Source: Rosellinia necatrix
Taxonomy: Eukaryota; Ascomycota; Sordariomycetes; Xylariales; Xylariaceae
Reading direction: 5' to 3'
Assembly (NCBI GenBank): GCA_021209875.1
Contig: JAGYVD010000001.1
Span: 1,984,001 to 2,048,000, forward strand
DNA length: 64,000 nucleotides
In this document: piece after piece, positions 49,606-61,108 of the stretch
Layout: every line of letters begins with the position of its first letter
Numbering within the stretch: the stretch's first letter is position 1
Position numbers and translations under genes: made by a program
Notes under the pieces: model-generated
Database searches by the model: none
Seen by the model: the letters and a program-made list of their open reading frames with translations, nothing else
Told to the model about the DNA's origin: nothing

Positions 49606-51298
49606 ATGCCTCCTCCACCGCCGCCTCCACCTCCACCGCCACCTCCGGGCATGGGCATGGGCATGGGAGGGCCGCCGCCACCGCCTCCGCCGCCTCCCGG
49701 CGGAATGCTCTCAAAACCGCCCGCCGCGGGTATGGGCCGTGTAAGTAACGACATTAGTCATCATGCCTAGTTCGATGCTAATAGTAGTTTAGGGCGCCTT
49801 GCTTGGCGACATTCAAAAAGGAAGGGCACTGAGGAAAGCTGTGACGAACGATCGATCGGCCCCGGCGGTTGCAGGTGCACCGGGCGGAGGCGGAGGCGGA
49901 GGAGCAGGCGGAGGAGGACTGCCCATTGGAGGGGCGCCTCCGATTCCGGTTCTGGCAAAGGCATCGGGGGGACTTGCGCCGCCTGTCCCGAGAGACCGAG
50001 CAAGGAGTAACAGCGATCAAGGCGGTGATGCCGGAGGAGTGATAGATGCAGCCCCGCAGCTTGCTGGCCTTTTTGCTGGCGGCATGCCCAAGTTGAAAAA
50101 GCGAGGAGGCGGTGTTGATACAGGAGGTGAGAAGACGCGTCGTGTGATATGCCACATCCGCAACAACCTGCTAATACGTACATACAGCGAATCAAGATGC
50201 CGCGTACCTATCAGACCCGGAGCAATCATTAGCACTGCAACCCCCCTTTAGCACCACGACCGCCCATAGGAGCCGCGCCTACGTTGCCAGCGCGCGTGGT
50301 ACCGGAAGTTACTAAAGCCCCGACGCTGTCCCCTTCAATACCGCATCTTCGCAAGGTATCCAATAGCACGCCACGGCCTCTATCAATGATGTCAACGGTA
50401 TCGTCCAAAGGCCCGCCCCCTCCGGTCGGCAAGAAACCACCTCCACGGCCTGGGACTAGAAAACCTTCCTCCATGTCGATAGCGGCGCCGCCGCAGCCCC
50501 CCCCGCTACCCGGTGCGCCAGCGCCTCCCCCACCTCCACCGCCATCATCGGCACCGGCACCGCCACCAGCACCACCATTGCCACCAGCTCCCCGACCGGC
50601 TTCATCATCTATGCCGGCACCACCACCGGCACCACCTTTGCCACCCACTTCCCGACCTCCTCCGCCATCGTCGGCATCTACTCCTCCGCCTCCTCCGCCC
50701 CCCCCGCCACCTCCATCTTCAGTGCCAACTCCACCTCCTCCACCGCCCCCTCCAGCACCGGCGTCGCGGTCGCAGAGCGCGACCACGCGTTCACACTTAC
50801 CACCTCCTCCACTTTCTGCACCGCCCAGTAATGCATCGTCGCCAAATATTGCCCTGCAAGCAGCAATGCGTGCGACAAGCGGGCGATCGTCTCCGACAGG
50901 GGCACCTGCGGCACCTCCACCTCCGCTGCCTCCAACTTCCGCGCCCGCACCACCATCTTCGGCTCCCCCCACCGCCTACCGCGCCCCCAGAGGCGTCCTC
51001 AGTTGCGAGTCGATCGCGCGCAGGCTCCAATGTCCGTTCTACGTTGTTAGAATCGAGCTCGTACACCTTGGCACCCACGAACGGCTCAGGAACCAAGAAC
51101 TCAAGCCCCACGGGTAGTACAATCGCGAGCCCTCGTCCAACAGGAGGAGGTGGAGAAAGGTATATCGTTCAGGATAACCGGTGGAAGTTTGCTGATCCAA
51201 GTATGCTACCCAAACCCCGCCAGTTTCAAGGTGGTGGTATCAAGAGGTATCGTGCTGGTCGTGGTAGCAGCGTTCCCCTGGATCTAAGCACACTCTAG
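49606..51298 (+). CDS. VRP1: Verprolin (WIP family), frame broken at two C runs
   Basis: Proline-rich partner of WASP that binds actin and works in endocytosis and polarised growth. Exon 1 (49606-49740) codes poly-Pro and GMGMGMGG. After a 52-bp intron, exon 2 (49793-50126) starts with the WH2 actin-binding motif GALLGDIQKGRALRKAVTNDRSAP, then LPKLKKRGGG-type sequence. A 61-bp intron (50127-50187) leads to NQDAAYLSDPEQSLALQPP. The frame must then change twice, at C6 runs 50241-50246 and 50965-50970. Loss of one C at each gives continuous LQPPLAPRPPIGAAP, the long PPPP region and the family C terminus DNRWKFADPSMLPKPRQF...RYRAGRGSSVPLDLSTL, which binds the WH1 domain. Alternatively, donor 50127 joined to the acceptor at CCTTTAG (50255) keeps the first frame open. 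The second break has no good splice solution. Confidence 0.88.
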
Positions 51299-52387
51299 GG
51301 AAAGGTACGCTCATATTCACCCAGGTCGAGACTTCTCTGGCAGAGGGGTAGTTCTCGTCAAGCTCGACAGCTTGGCAGTGCACCAATTCGTGGGTGATGA
51401 TCTCGGGAATAGAGTTGATAGTGGGACGCTTTTACGTAGCTTGAGCAGATTCGAGTGCACTTCTTGGTATTCACATCTCTGGATAGGCCAAACGAAGAAG
51501 TATTCTTGTAAAATAGACTTGATAGGAGCTCTTCAGATTGGGCGTGGGGAATGATTCATGCTTCTTCACATTAAATACTAGCATTCGCGAATTATACACA
51601 CAAGATGGTTGAAATCGTTGACCCTAATACCGATCTCCGAGTTCATGGCGGGGACTAGGGCAGGACTGAGGCCACACTCCTTGTCAAAAGATTAACTTAC
51701 CTGGTTGGCCTACACAGTTAATACCAGCAAACGCAATCACGGAAAAATATATCATTTAAAAACATCCTTATTACGCCTCTTGATCATCAGCTAGCACGTG
51801 GATCCTAGGCTCTCAAGACCCGACTATAAAGCGGTACATATGCCTATACACAGCCACCATCTGCTAGTTGCAATACGGCCAGCTACTTTTAATCATAAAA
51901 CAATGAGACTCCCTGGATTTTATTCATGTGGGTCGTCCACAGCAACAGCGAGAAGATAACGAAAAGGAATGATTCGATCCCACCCCGGTCCAAGGGCAGT
52001 CCCCCCCCTATAGCCTAAATCTGCCCGTAAAACCCCCCCAGGCTTCCAAATAGGATATGAAATAGAGGGGTCAAAGCAAGGCCGACCGGTTAGCATTTAT
52101 TCCTAATTTTCCACGAAGTACCTTCACCCACCACCCGATCGCTTAGGGTTGGGGAACTCAAGAGAAAACAGAGAGGTGGATGGAATATGGATACAATAAC
52201 ACGATTGAAAGCGGACGCGCCAAAAGCAGAATCTTCGCATTCGCAAATTTTGTAGACCGGTTGTCGAACGGCGAGGTTATGTAATGAACCACGACGGGGG
52301 CTATTGGTGACTCTTGATCGGTCGTCGTGAGCTCGGGAGGGAAAGGCGCCTGATTCTGGCTAGAACGCAACCGGCTTCCACGTGAAT
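51299..52387. other. Intergenic, convergent spacer
   Basis: 3' regions of verprolin (plus) and the KH-like gene (minus). No gene seen. Confidence 0.5.
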
Positions 52388-55300
52388 TTACCAATATGTT
52401 TCAACATATTGGCCCTTTTTGGGTCCTTTCGCTTGTACAATCCCATGTAGCAGCTCCTTTTGGCGGTTATCATTCCAGTAACCTACGCCATCCATGTTCT
52501 TCACCATGTAAGCTGCCTTTCGTATCAGCTCTTCGATAGCTCCGCTCTTCATAAGGTCTTCGGTGGTCCACTTGACTTCATTTCCGAGTTCCAACTTCGC
52601 GTTCTCCTCAAATGCGGTAGATAATATATCAGATTTTAAAGAGGCCTCGTACCACACTAGGGGTATATCGGGGTATTCGCTGTTGCCTTTGTTGCGCGCA
52701 AACGTAAGTTGAGTGTTCCGTTTATCGTCGACCTTATTTATCAGGTCCATCTCCCAGACTTCACTGATATACATTCTTTGAATATCTTTACGGGGAGCAG
52801 GTTGAGTTGAGATGTCGTTTGTGCTGCTCGTTTCGCTAGTACAGCAAGCTATGTTGCGTATGCGAACTACTAGTATCTCTATGCTATAGTTTTGGTCGTA
52901 AGATATCTGTATTTCTGGTAGTCGATCGCCGATCGGCCTAGGTGTCTGTTAGATAGACAACTTCCTATAAGGGACAATGCCGAATTATGACATACTTAAC
53001 TTGAAGTGAAAGTAGAAGATCTTCGGCGAAGCGTCTATAAATGATGTCCAAATCCTTTGATGATGAGAGCACGAGTTGAAAATCCCAGACACGTCTAGGA
53101 CAGTGCACCGCAAAAAAAGTTCCGGTCGGGCTCGAATTGTCTAACCCTACTAGTAAATTTCGTCGCATCTATTTCCACGATAAAATTAAGATCTGCGCCT
53201 CCGATTGCTTTTGACCTGCAAGTGAACTCGTAAATTGAGGATCGCCCATCAATTGGGCGCCTCCACATTGGACTTTTTGCTGTCATCACTCATGCGAGCG
53301 ATATAGTTAGCATCAGCGCCTAAACTCGTAAGAATCCGCGTGAAAAGAAGCGTATCAGCCGTAGTATGCCTCTTATTGAGTTCGGCTTGGATGTAATCCA
53401 ATTTATAATACTTCTCATCGTCATCGTCATTCAGCCTTTGAACCTGCGACTTTTTGACATTCAGAAAACAGAATCGCCCGAGGTCAATTTTTAAATCGAC
53501 GGTTCCTGGCCACAACCTCAACGGGGCCATGAGGCACACTATTGACTTGTTTATGAATGCCATCATGTTCGGGTCGAATTCAGGGAAGACCTTGTTTCGG
53601 GAGCCAGCCTTCTGATTCATAGTTAGGTGAAAAGATCGAGAATCCTGTTCGTATATTTGGGGAGACTGATTTGTGTTAGATGGCGGGCCTTGACCTGTTT
53701 TGTTATTTGGGGGTTTCCTAGGTCCTAGTGTTTGTTTTGTAGCAAGGGCCCGGTAGTTATCCCAAATATGGGCGAATGGGTCAGGCTTATGAGGCTGTTG
53801 TTGTTCCAGAGCCATGGCAGAGGTGGGACTATCAGCCAAATCTGTGAAATATCCAGCTGTTTTATTAATTATAGATTCATCCGGTGTAGCTATTCCCACA
53901 CGAGAGTTCGTCGTCGGACTAGCGATTGAATCAGGGCCATGAGCGCGCGAAAGTGATGTCAGTCCAAGGAGATCATCACCGATCGTAGACTGGGTTGTCA
54001 CGGAACCAAGCCCGACCTCCGTGCCTGGTGGATTAGGGGTGGGACTCTGGCTTAGTTGATCGTATACAAAGAGATGTGGCAGTCGTGACGGCTGTGGCAG
54101 TTGTTCTGGCTCCTCTCCGTGATGTTCTAGACAAAGGATTTCATCCAGTGAGTTGTCAAATATTGACTCTTGAATATCCGTCGGGCTGTCTATCTGTGGA
54201 ATGGGGCTTGTCCCGGTAGTATTTGGAACTGGAAGGCTGGAAACCCAAGTTTCGACGTGTGGTTGGGACCTAGCCCGGTCGGTTACATAGTTGGAGCTGG
54301 AACGAGCCGTAGAAGTAGCACATTCCGACAGAGAGGGGCTCCGAGCTTTATGTTTAATTGGATATATCCAGTTGTTGAGTCCAAATGCGCCAAAATCTTC
54401 CATTGCGTTAGGATCCTTTACAACTGGCAAGATTGTGTCGGATATAAGCGAAGTTTCCTCCAAGCTCTCATTCTTCGGATTTAATCGTACGATGACACCC
54501 CTGTGGAAGATAGCAGGATAGCGTACGTCAGTATGTGGCCAATCAAAACGGTCTAGGATATAACTTCCTAGAAGTTTGTAATTGCCATCTGCTAGGTATC
54601 TATACTCTCCCGTAGCAGATCTATCACCTTCATGATAGAAAAATATCTTGACGACTTGGGTGATATCTTTTGGTTTCAGCCACTAAATCATTAGTTGGTA
54701 AATTCACTCAGGCCCCGAGATTGAAACATAACTCACGAAATATAGGGCGATCTTATCGAGCTTCTCTTTGGCCACGTTGACCTCATTGACTCCAGATGCC
54801 CCAACATAGACCGTTCGTCCATTCGTGCTGGAAATTAATGCGGCACCGGTAAGTCGCTGGACTTTGGACTGCATGCTTTCGGGAAGGACCTTTTTTGTAG
54901 TGATTCCCCTTTTAAACCATTCATCCGGGATATCCCAAACATCCCGGGCGACACACATAGCGACATCATGGGGAAACTTGTACTTCTCGGAAACCTTGAT
55001 TTCTCTACCCAGCTTGTGTTTTTTTTTGCGCCAATTCTCAAGGCTGATTATCTTGTCGCTATTATTCTATAACCATGTCAGAAATTTTCGAGTTTAGCAA
55101 TTCGTATTTGCAAGAGAACTGACGAGTCCCTCCTGGGCCTCTTTCTGAACCAATTGGTCCAGAATACCCTTCACTAAAGTTACTAGCCTCATTTCATCAC
55201 AGGCCAAGCATTTTATTCGGAAGCCTTGTATGACGGTATCGTATCCAACCTCTAGGTTCTAAAAATAGGTTAGCCACAAATAAAATCACTTGTATGATAT

Positions 55301-55536
55301 GATGGGAAAATTGGGGAAAATAGTACCTCGCCGCTTTGGTATAAAGCCTCATAGAAATCTCTGACCCCTTCTGTGCCCAAAACCCAGTTGGAACTTAGAA
55401 TCAGGTCTATAGGTTCTTCTCCTTGGCGGTCTCTTGCATTTACCCTCGTGATGTCTTTAGTGGCGACGGTCTTCGCGGACCATTCCATGGTCATTGACTT
55501 TGCGGCCTTTGCCGTGGCATGGCGCCGTGAAGCCAT
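52388..55536 (-). CDS. Large multi-exon fungal protein with KH-like segment, frame broken
   Basis: I do not know a name for this family. Exons 55536-55327, 55258-55124, 55066-54737 and 54682 onward join in frame. The N terminus has ILSSNWVLGTEGVRDFYEALYQSGE then NLEVGYDTVIQGFRIKCLACD. The third exon carries WDIPDEWFKRGITTKKVLPE followed by a KH-like unit (VQRLTGAALISSTNGRTVYVG...AKEKLDKIALYF), suggesting RNA or nucleic acid binding. The middle (about residues 300-520) is disordered, Ser/Pro/Thr-rich. The C-terminal half (LRLWPGTVDLKIDLGRF, RSSIYEFTCRSKAIGGADLNFIVEID, VHCPRRVWDFQLVLS) needs +1 corrections at 53274-53278 (A5) and 53112-53118 (T7). The last exon runs from at least 52774 to 52388 through LINKVDDKRNTQLTF to YVETYW. 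At least one intron lies between about 53010 and 52870, but its exact ends are uncertain. Confidence 0.72.
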
Positions 55537-58500
55537 AGCGAGAAGATAACTTATGATCAGCGGTTAGGTGGGGTCTATAGAGTCTTGTCATATGCAACAA
55601 CAATATAACTGATTGTAGGCCAAGAGAGATATAGAGATAGGGGAGAGAGGGGATAGTGAAGAGATTCGAGGACTATTGGTGATGTTTGTTGTGCGAGAAG
55701 GTTTAAAAATATGAGGAAATTAGGGAGGGATAGAAGGGAAGGAGGGAAGAGGGTGGGAGTGAGACCAATAATAATTAAGGACGAAGAAAACTTAAAGGAA
55801 AGGTCAAAAAAAAAAAAAAAGAGCCGGAACTATTCACTAAGGCACCAAGGCGCCAAGGTAGCAAGACCAAACACTCGTGAGTACTATTGCCGACGGGGCA
55901 GCTCGGCATAACAGATACAGCCCTACTCAAGCCTAAGGAAAGCGCATGCTGGCCCAAGCTAGGATATTTACAGGACTGTACATTGGACCACAATGCGGCC
56001 ACACGTAGTGGACGGGAGGTAAACGCAAACATGGGTAAACGCAAGAATGTACTCACACCGGGAGAGTCGAAATTGACTGACTGGAAGAAATGAGAGAGAA
56101 TTTAAGTATTCTTGGCTTCCGGGGCACCCTACGAATTTGCCTGGCCCGACCGAACTGGGGTAGACTGAGCTGGCTACCACGTCCTGTTCAGTGATTAATA
56201 CCACATTGAATCTTGCTGTGATGTGAAGAGGGAAGCCGAAGGAGGTCGAAAGGCTAATCCGAGAAGGGGGATGCTCTGGTAGAAGAGATTCACGGGAATA
56301 GTGCATGTAATTGTAGCAGGTGCCTTAGATACATACTTGGGTACCTGTGGCTCATAAAATGGATTTAGGTAGGTACCTAAGGTAGGTACTGGTAGGTAGG
56401 TGTAGTAAATATCGAAGTAGGTGCACAAGATATTATTGGCATGAGGCAGGTACGCCCGGGCACAACATCAGAAAATTGGCTTCTAGTTTCTAGCAAGTAT
56501 CTACCTGGGTAACTACCTAGGTAATTATGTTTGTATGCAATGTACCTGAACAACTCATCAGGCACTCTTGCTGCGGCTACCTAGATGCCGAGGTAAAATT
56601 CAAACACACAATGATTCCCGCCACTAGGTAGGTGCAGGCGATTTTATTTTAAGCTTCATGAAGCACATGGCGATTCTGATCTAATAAGCCGAGATTCCCC
56701 GAGCTCAGAAAGGGGAAGGGAACAAGTCGTCAATGAAGAGATTCTCGACAGGATGGCAGCAAGCCAATTTTATTCATTTGTGATCAAATGCACAGCCCCG
56801 GCTTAGAGGTCCTAAATTATTATTAAATTCGTCTGACCAAAACTAATGATACTGGTCTTATCACACCACATCAATAGCTACTTTAAATAATACTGCAAAA
56901 TTACCTCATCAACATACTATTTGGGGGGGCTGGATGAAGCCAAAGTTACCCAGACATTGGTGTGCATCTCTGCCCACTTAGACGTTAAAGTACCTACCTA
57001 CCCAAATATGCCATTTACGAAAGATCATGCCATGCCACCTTTTCTCTCCTTAATCTACCTAGTACCCCTCATCCATACCACGCTACTGCTAATTATTGAT
57101 TGCTCTTTGTCAATTTTCCTGCTACCCTTTTCTATACAATCAACTTCTAACCGCGTATTAGTCCGGTTTAGAACAATTCGTGATAACTATTATTAGCTGG
57201 CATATTTCCGGTTTGTCTCTTCTTTCTCTCTGAGCGTCGTGTTGACGTATTTCACGGCCTGCTTTTGTAAATTTGTTGAGCTTGCACAACCGTTTTTTCT
57301 CCTTCGAATAGTGTCTTGCATTCCTAATTTTCTTTGCATTTCTTGAGGCAGAATTTGAATGTATCCATGTCGCCCTTCAACTCCTCGTGGGCCCTCGCGC
57401 CTTTCTCCTTTCTCGTTCGCCTCGTAATAACACGTACAGCAATATATAATTGTGACATTGCTGGGTTGAAGTCAAAAGGTGTTCTTTCCCGTTTTTTTAA
57501 AAGGTGTCTGTTCTAGATTATTGCTTAGACTCATCGGCAAAATTCGGCAGTAGTTGAGTTTTGTTTGTTGTCAATCGAAGCCGTGGTTAATGCCTCCGCT
57601 TCACATCCTATGGCTGACTTACCAAACTCCTAGGAGAAGTAGTAATTACACAGGGTTCCGGATGCCATTATCTCAACCAGCAGCAAGGATTCCCCAAAGG
57701 CTGTCGGGTGGATGCTTGTTCACTGGTTTCTCCCAGCCTCCAAGCCTACTTCATGGCTCAGAGATATGGTGTGATTACCTAACTTCCTTCACTTCATTCA
57801 TGACTGACACGAAATGTCCTCGGTATAATAAACTTCACTATATTTCCAGGGGGAGTGCTTCTCCTGGGGAATATGCTTGTCCCGTATACTACTGCATGTA
57901 ACACTTGGGAATGCCCATGGACATATTTAGACTTAAGTTACCTGTGAACCTCTTTTATCTGTAGCCTCCGTATAATTAAAGGGTTTTAGTGTACAAGGTA
58001 CCTTGGCAGGCCGACCCTGCCTTTGGTGCTTCAAGGGCCTAGAGCTAGCAATACATAAGAAATAATTGATTGAAAGTAAAGTCTAGTTCCAGCTACCTAG
58101 CAGGTAGCAGATGGATAAGAAGTAGATAATAATAGAAAGATACAGAGGTACCCGTTATTATTAGGTGATACCTATCTTGTGTAATTGAGTACCAGGTAGG
58201 CTGGGAGCATCTGAAAGAAGTTGGATTACAACTTGGAAATGCTCAATTGTAAGGCATCATGGGATTTGTCCAACTCCCGGATTGGCTGCCCTTAGCCTTT
58301 AGGCACCTTCCGCATACCTAAAATGGAACGCGGGAGGCGAGAAATGGGCCATGATAGGTTGGCAGAGCTGTGCCATTTAGGTAAAGAGCGGTCTCCTGAT
58401 ACCTAGGTCGGTCTCCACAAGGATCTACTTGTAGGCATCCCGCCCCTCTTTGCAACAGGTAGTACCTGCTAGTTCTCAAACACAGGCTGTTTGCTGTTTG

Positions 58501-59135
58501 TTGTCCTTGCCTTGCTCTGCCTGCTCTACCTGTTTACCTGCCTAAGGTACCTACTTACTTACCTAGTATTATATGTACCTACATACCTACCTACCTAGGT
58601 AGGTACAATAGTACTTAGCGCAAGAACCCGGAGGATCGTTGTCCTCAATGCAAGCAAGCGCGCGCTTGGTGGTTTAGCTTTGATAATTCCTTGCACTACA
58701 AGCCAGCTGGAGCCTAGCTAAAGTTTAGCTCTCCTCTCATCCCCTCCGCCCTCTCATCTGCCGACAAACCAGATCCCGGGTCATGATATCATCTTCCATC
58801 CCTCATCCAACGCACAAACAGCGTCGGCCACAAGACTCGATTATTCAGACCCTCGGCAGATAAGCTTTAGAGTAGCCTTTCTAGCAGACGACACCTGGAC
58901 CAGGCATAGCGATAACTATCGTTTTCACATTGTGTTGGGGAAAGCCGAGACTCAAGAAGCTACCTGCCTACCTGCCCTGGGCCCATATAGAACCGCTTCG
59001 TTTCCCCCACCCCTCCGTCTACAGCACACGGATAGCTTGGTTAGCTTGGTTAGCTTGGTCGACTAGTCAGTCCATCGCTTATTCAACCTCCGTCGTTCGT
59101 CGTTCAACCACTGTCCGGGAATCAACTCAGCCATC
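55537..59135. other. Long gene-free spacer
   Basis: About 3.6 kb without a supportable gene. It has an A16 run near 55805, dense TAGG/CCTA motifs at 56345-56420, 56500-56525 and 58545-58615, and otherwise ordinary composition. Frames of 60-115 codons here lack homology features and overlap on opposite strands. Confidence 0.55.
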
Positions 59136-59262
59136 ATGTCAACAGCCAAGAAGCGAATAACCAAGGTAGCCAACCCACCCCGCTCTCCTCCGCTCCCCTC
59201 GGTTCCCCTCCCTTCCCTTCCCTTCCCCCCTAAGCTCAAGCTCCCATCTATTCCATCCCATT

Positions 59263-59304
<42 letters not shown>

Positions 59305-59795
59305 ACGACCCCGACCTTGGATCAACGCCCAAAGGCTGACCCGCAGACACCCAGGAGCTGCAAGAGTGCACGGAGTCGCCCCCGCCCGGGATGCAGATAA
59401 GCCTGGCGTCCGAGTCGGATCTGCACCGCTGGGCGATCGTGCTCGCGGGGCCGGCGGGCACGCCGTATGCGGGCGGGTCGTACAACCTCACGCTGACCTT
59501 CCCTCCGGACTACCCCTTCCGCCCGCCCCAGGTCAACTTCGCCACGCGCATCTACCACCCCAACGTCACGAATGATGACGCCGGCAATGTCTGCCTCAGT
59601 ATCCTCAAGCCCGAGAACTGGAAGCCCGCCGGCCGCCTCGGCGCCATCCTCGAGGCCGTTCGCAACCTCCTCGTCGAGCCCAACCCCGACGACCCCCTCG
59701 AGGCCCGCATTGCCGACGAGTACCGCACCAACCGCCCCGAGTTTGACAAGAACGTCAAGAGTTACGTTACCCGTTATGCCAAGGCCTCGAAGTAG
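59136..59795 (+). CDS. Ubiquitin-conjugating enzyme E2
   Basis: Carries activated ubiquitin as a thioester and passes it to substrates or E3 ligases. Exon 1 (59136-59165) codes MSTAKKRITK. After a 189-bp intron ending CACCCAG, exon 2 (59355-59795) continues ELQECTESPPPGMQISLASESDLHRW, giving 156 aa, the usual size of a bare UBC fold. The HPN motif (IYHPNVTNDDAGN) precedes the catalytic Cys in NVCLSILKPENWKP. The PF/PPQVNF loop, YPFRPP, and NLLVEPNPDDPLEARIADEY are all canonical. The acceptor at 59354 was chosen over the earlier GCAG because only it preserves KxELQEC. No C-terminal extension. The intron holds a CCCCGA hexamer repeat. Convergent with the TBC gene. Confidence 0.95.
59263..59316 (+). 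repeat. CCCCGA hexamer repeat in the E2 intron
   Basis: About nine tandem units with one A variant, lying 40 bp before the splice acceptor. Confidence 0.93.
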
Positions 59796-61108
59796 GAAAT
59801 GGTAGGGGGTCAACCAAAGGGAGAAAAAAAGTTAGGTAAAAGGTAACAAAAAAGAAAAAGTTATTGAGGGTTAAAGGACTTGGCCACTTGGCTTTGGTCC
59901 TTTCTGGGAATAGTGGGGGAGGAGAGAGGAGCTCGGGTTCCTGGCAAAAGACAAACACCCGTCGTAGGATTACATGATATGCACTTGGTTGGGACGGGGG
60001 GCCAGTCGAGACGAAGGTGGGACGAATAGCTCTAGAACGAAGTCTAGTTATTGCACATGCTGAGCAAAGAGTAAACGCTCTCACTCAGGTTTTAATACGT
60101 AAGGCAGATATGACCACTCACACATGGCCGATGTGAAGTTAAATCGCGTGGTTGTCAACGAATTACGACGTATGACATGGGCCATTCCTCTCAGCGAAAA
60201 ACCCCTCGAAAATAGTAGACGGTCCTCTCACCAATGCGCGTCCCCATTATTAGCTATACCGAGGAACCAATGTCATTTAGACAGATCTATGGGCATTTTC
60301 AACACCATGATGCGAGGGTTGGTTGTATGTTGGCGAACTTAAAATTGAAGCAAGTGGTATTTTATTTTTAACAGCTTTTACATGACAAGACCTTCTGCTC
60401 GATATGGCTCGTAGAAACCGGCAAAAGTAAGTTTAACTTGGCCTTCCCATGATGGCCACACATACATGCTTATTGCGATTATTTGATATCCCCAACGCCT
60501 TGCGCCGTCAAGTATGCTGATGCCTATGCTAGTGCCATTTCCGCTTGCGATCAGATGCATTATACTTTCAAGTACACCTCAGTACTTGTCTCGCATGGTC
60601 CATGCCATAGCCCATTTCCATGCCAATGTTGATGTACCTGGTATGATTACACGATGCGTTTTCCCTCCTTCCCCCTTTTTTTTATATCTGTTTCGTGGGA
60701 TTGCTTGATGGTTCTCTGGCCGATCTCTGAAGGAGTAATTTGAAACACCCGGAGAGGCGTTCATTTCCCCCTGACGGCTGGGGTTATGAGGCTCTCATGT
60801 GAATCACATGTTATGGCCTCAGCATAACACAATCCCCGCTTTCTATCAATTCCCTTTCCCTAGCGCTAGTTTTACCAATGGTCATGGTATCATCAAACGT
60901 CGTCAGAAGAACAAAATAATCGTCCCATACGACCAGACCACAAACCAGGAAAGCATGGGTACTGGCGAAACCGGAACACCAATCACGGGTGAGCCTGAGC
61001 GAACGCCTCACGCCACCAGCACTTCCTCTTAAATCACTGTATAAACCTCTCATAGACCTAATCCCACATTCGGCAGTAGAGAGATTATCACGTGTAGTTA
61101 GGCAAGCT
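59796..61108. other. Intergenic, convergent spacer
   Basis: 3' regions of the E2 (plus) and TBC (minus) genes. The E2 stop is followed by an A-rich tract (59819-59862). No gene seen. Confidence 0.5.

Noticed and set aside
50229..50972. 247-codon Gly-rich minus-strand frame
   Set aside because: Antisense image of the poly-proline region of verprolin (CCN codons read as GGN).
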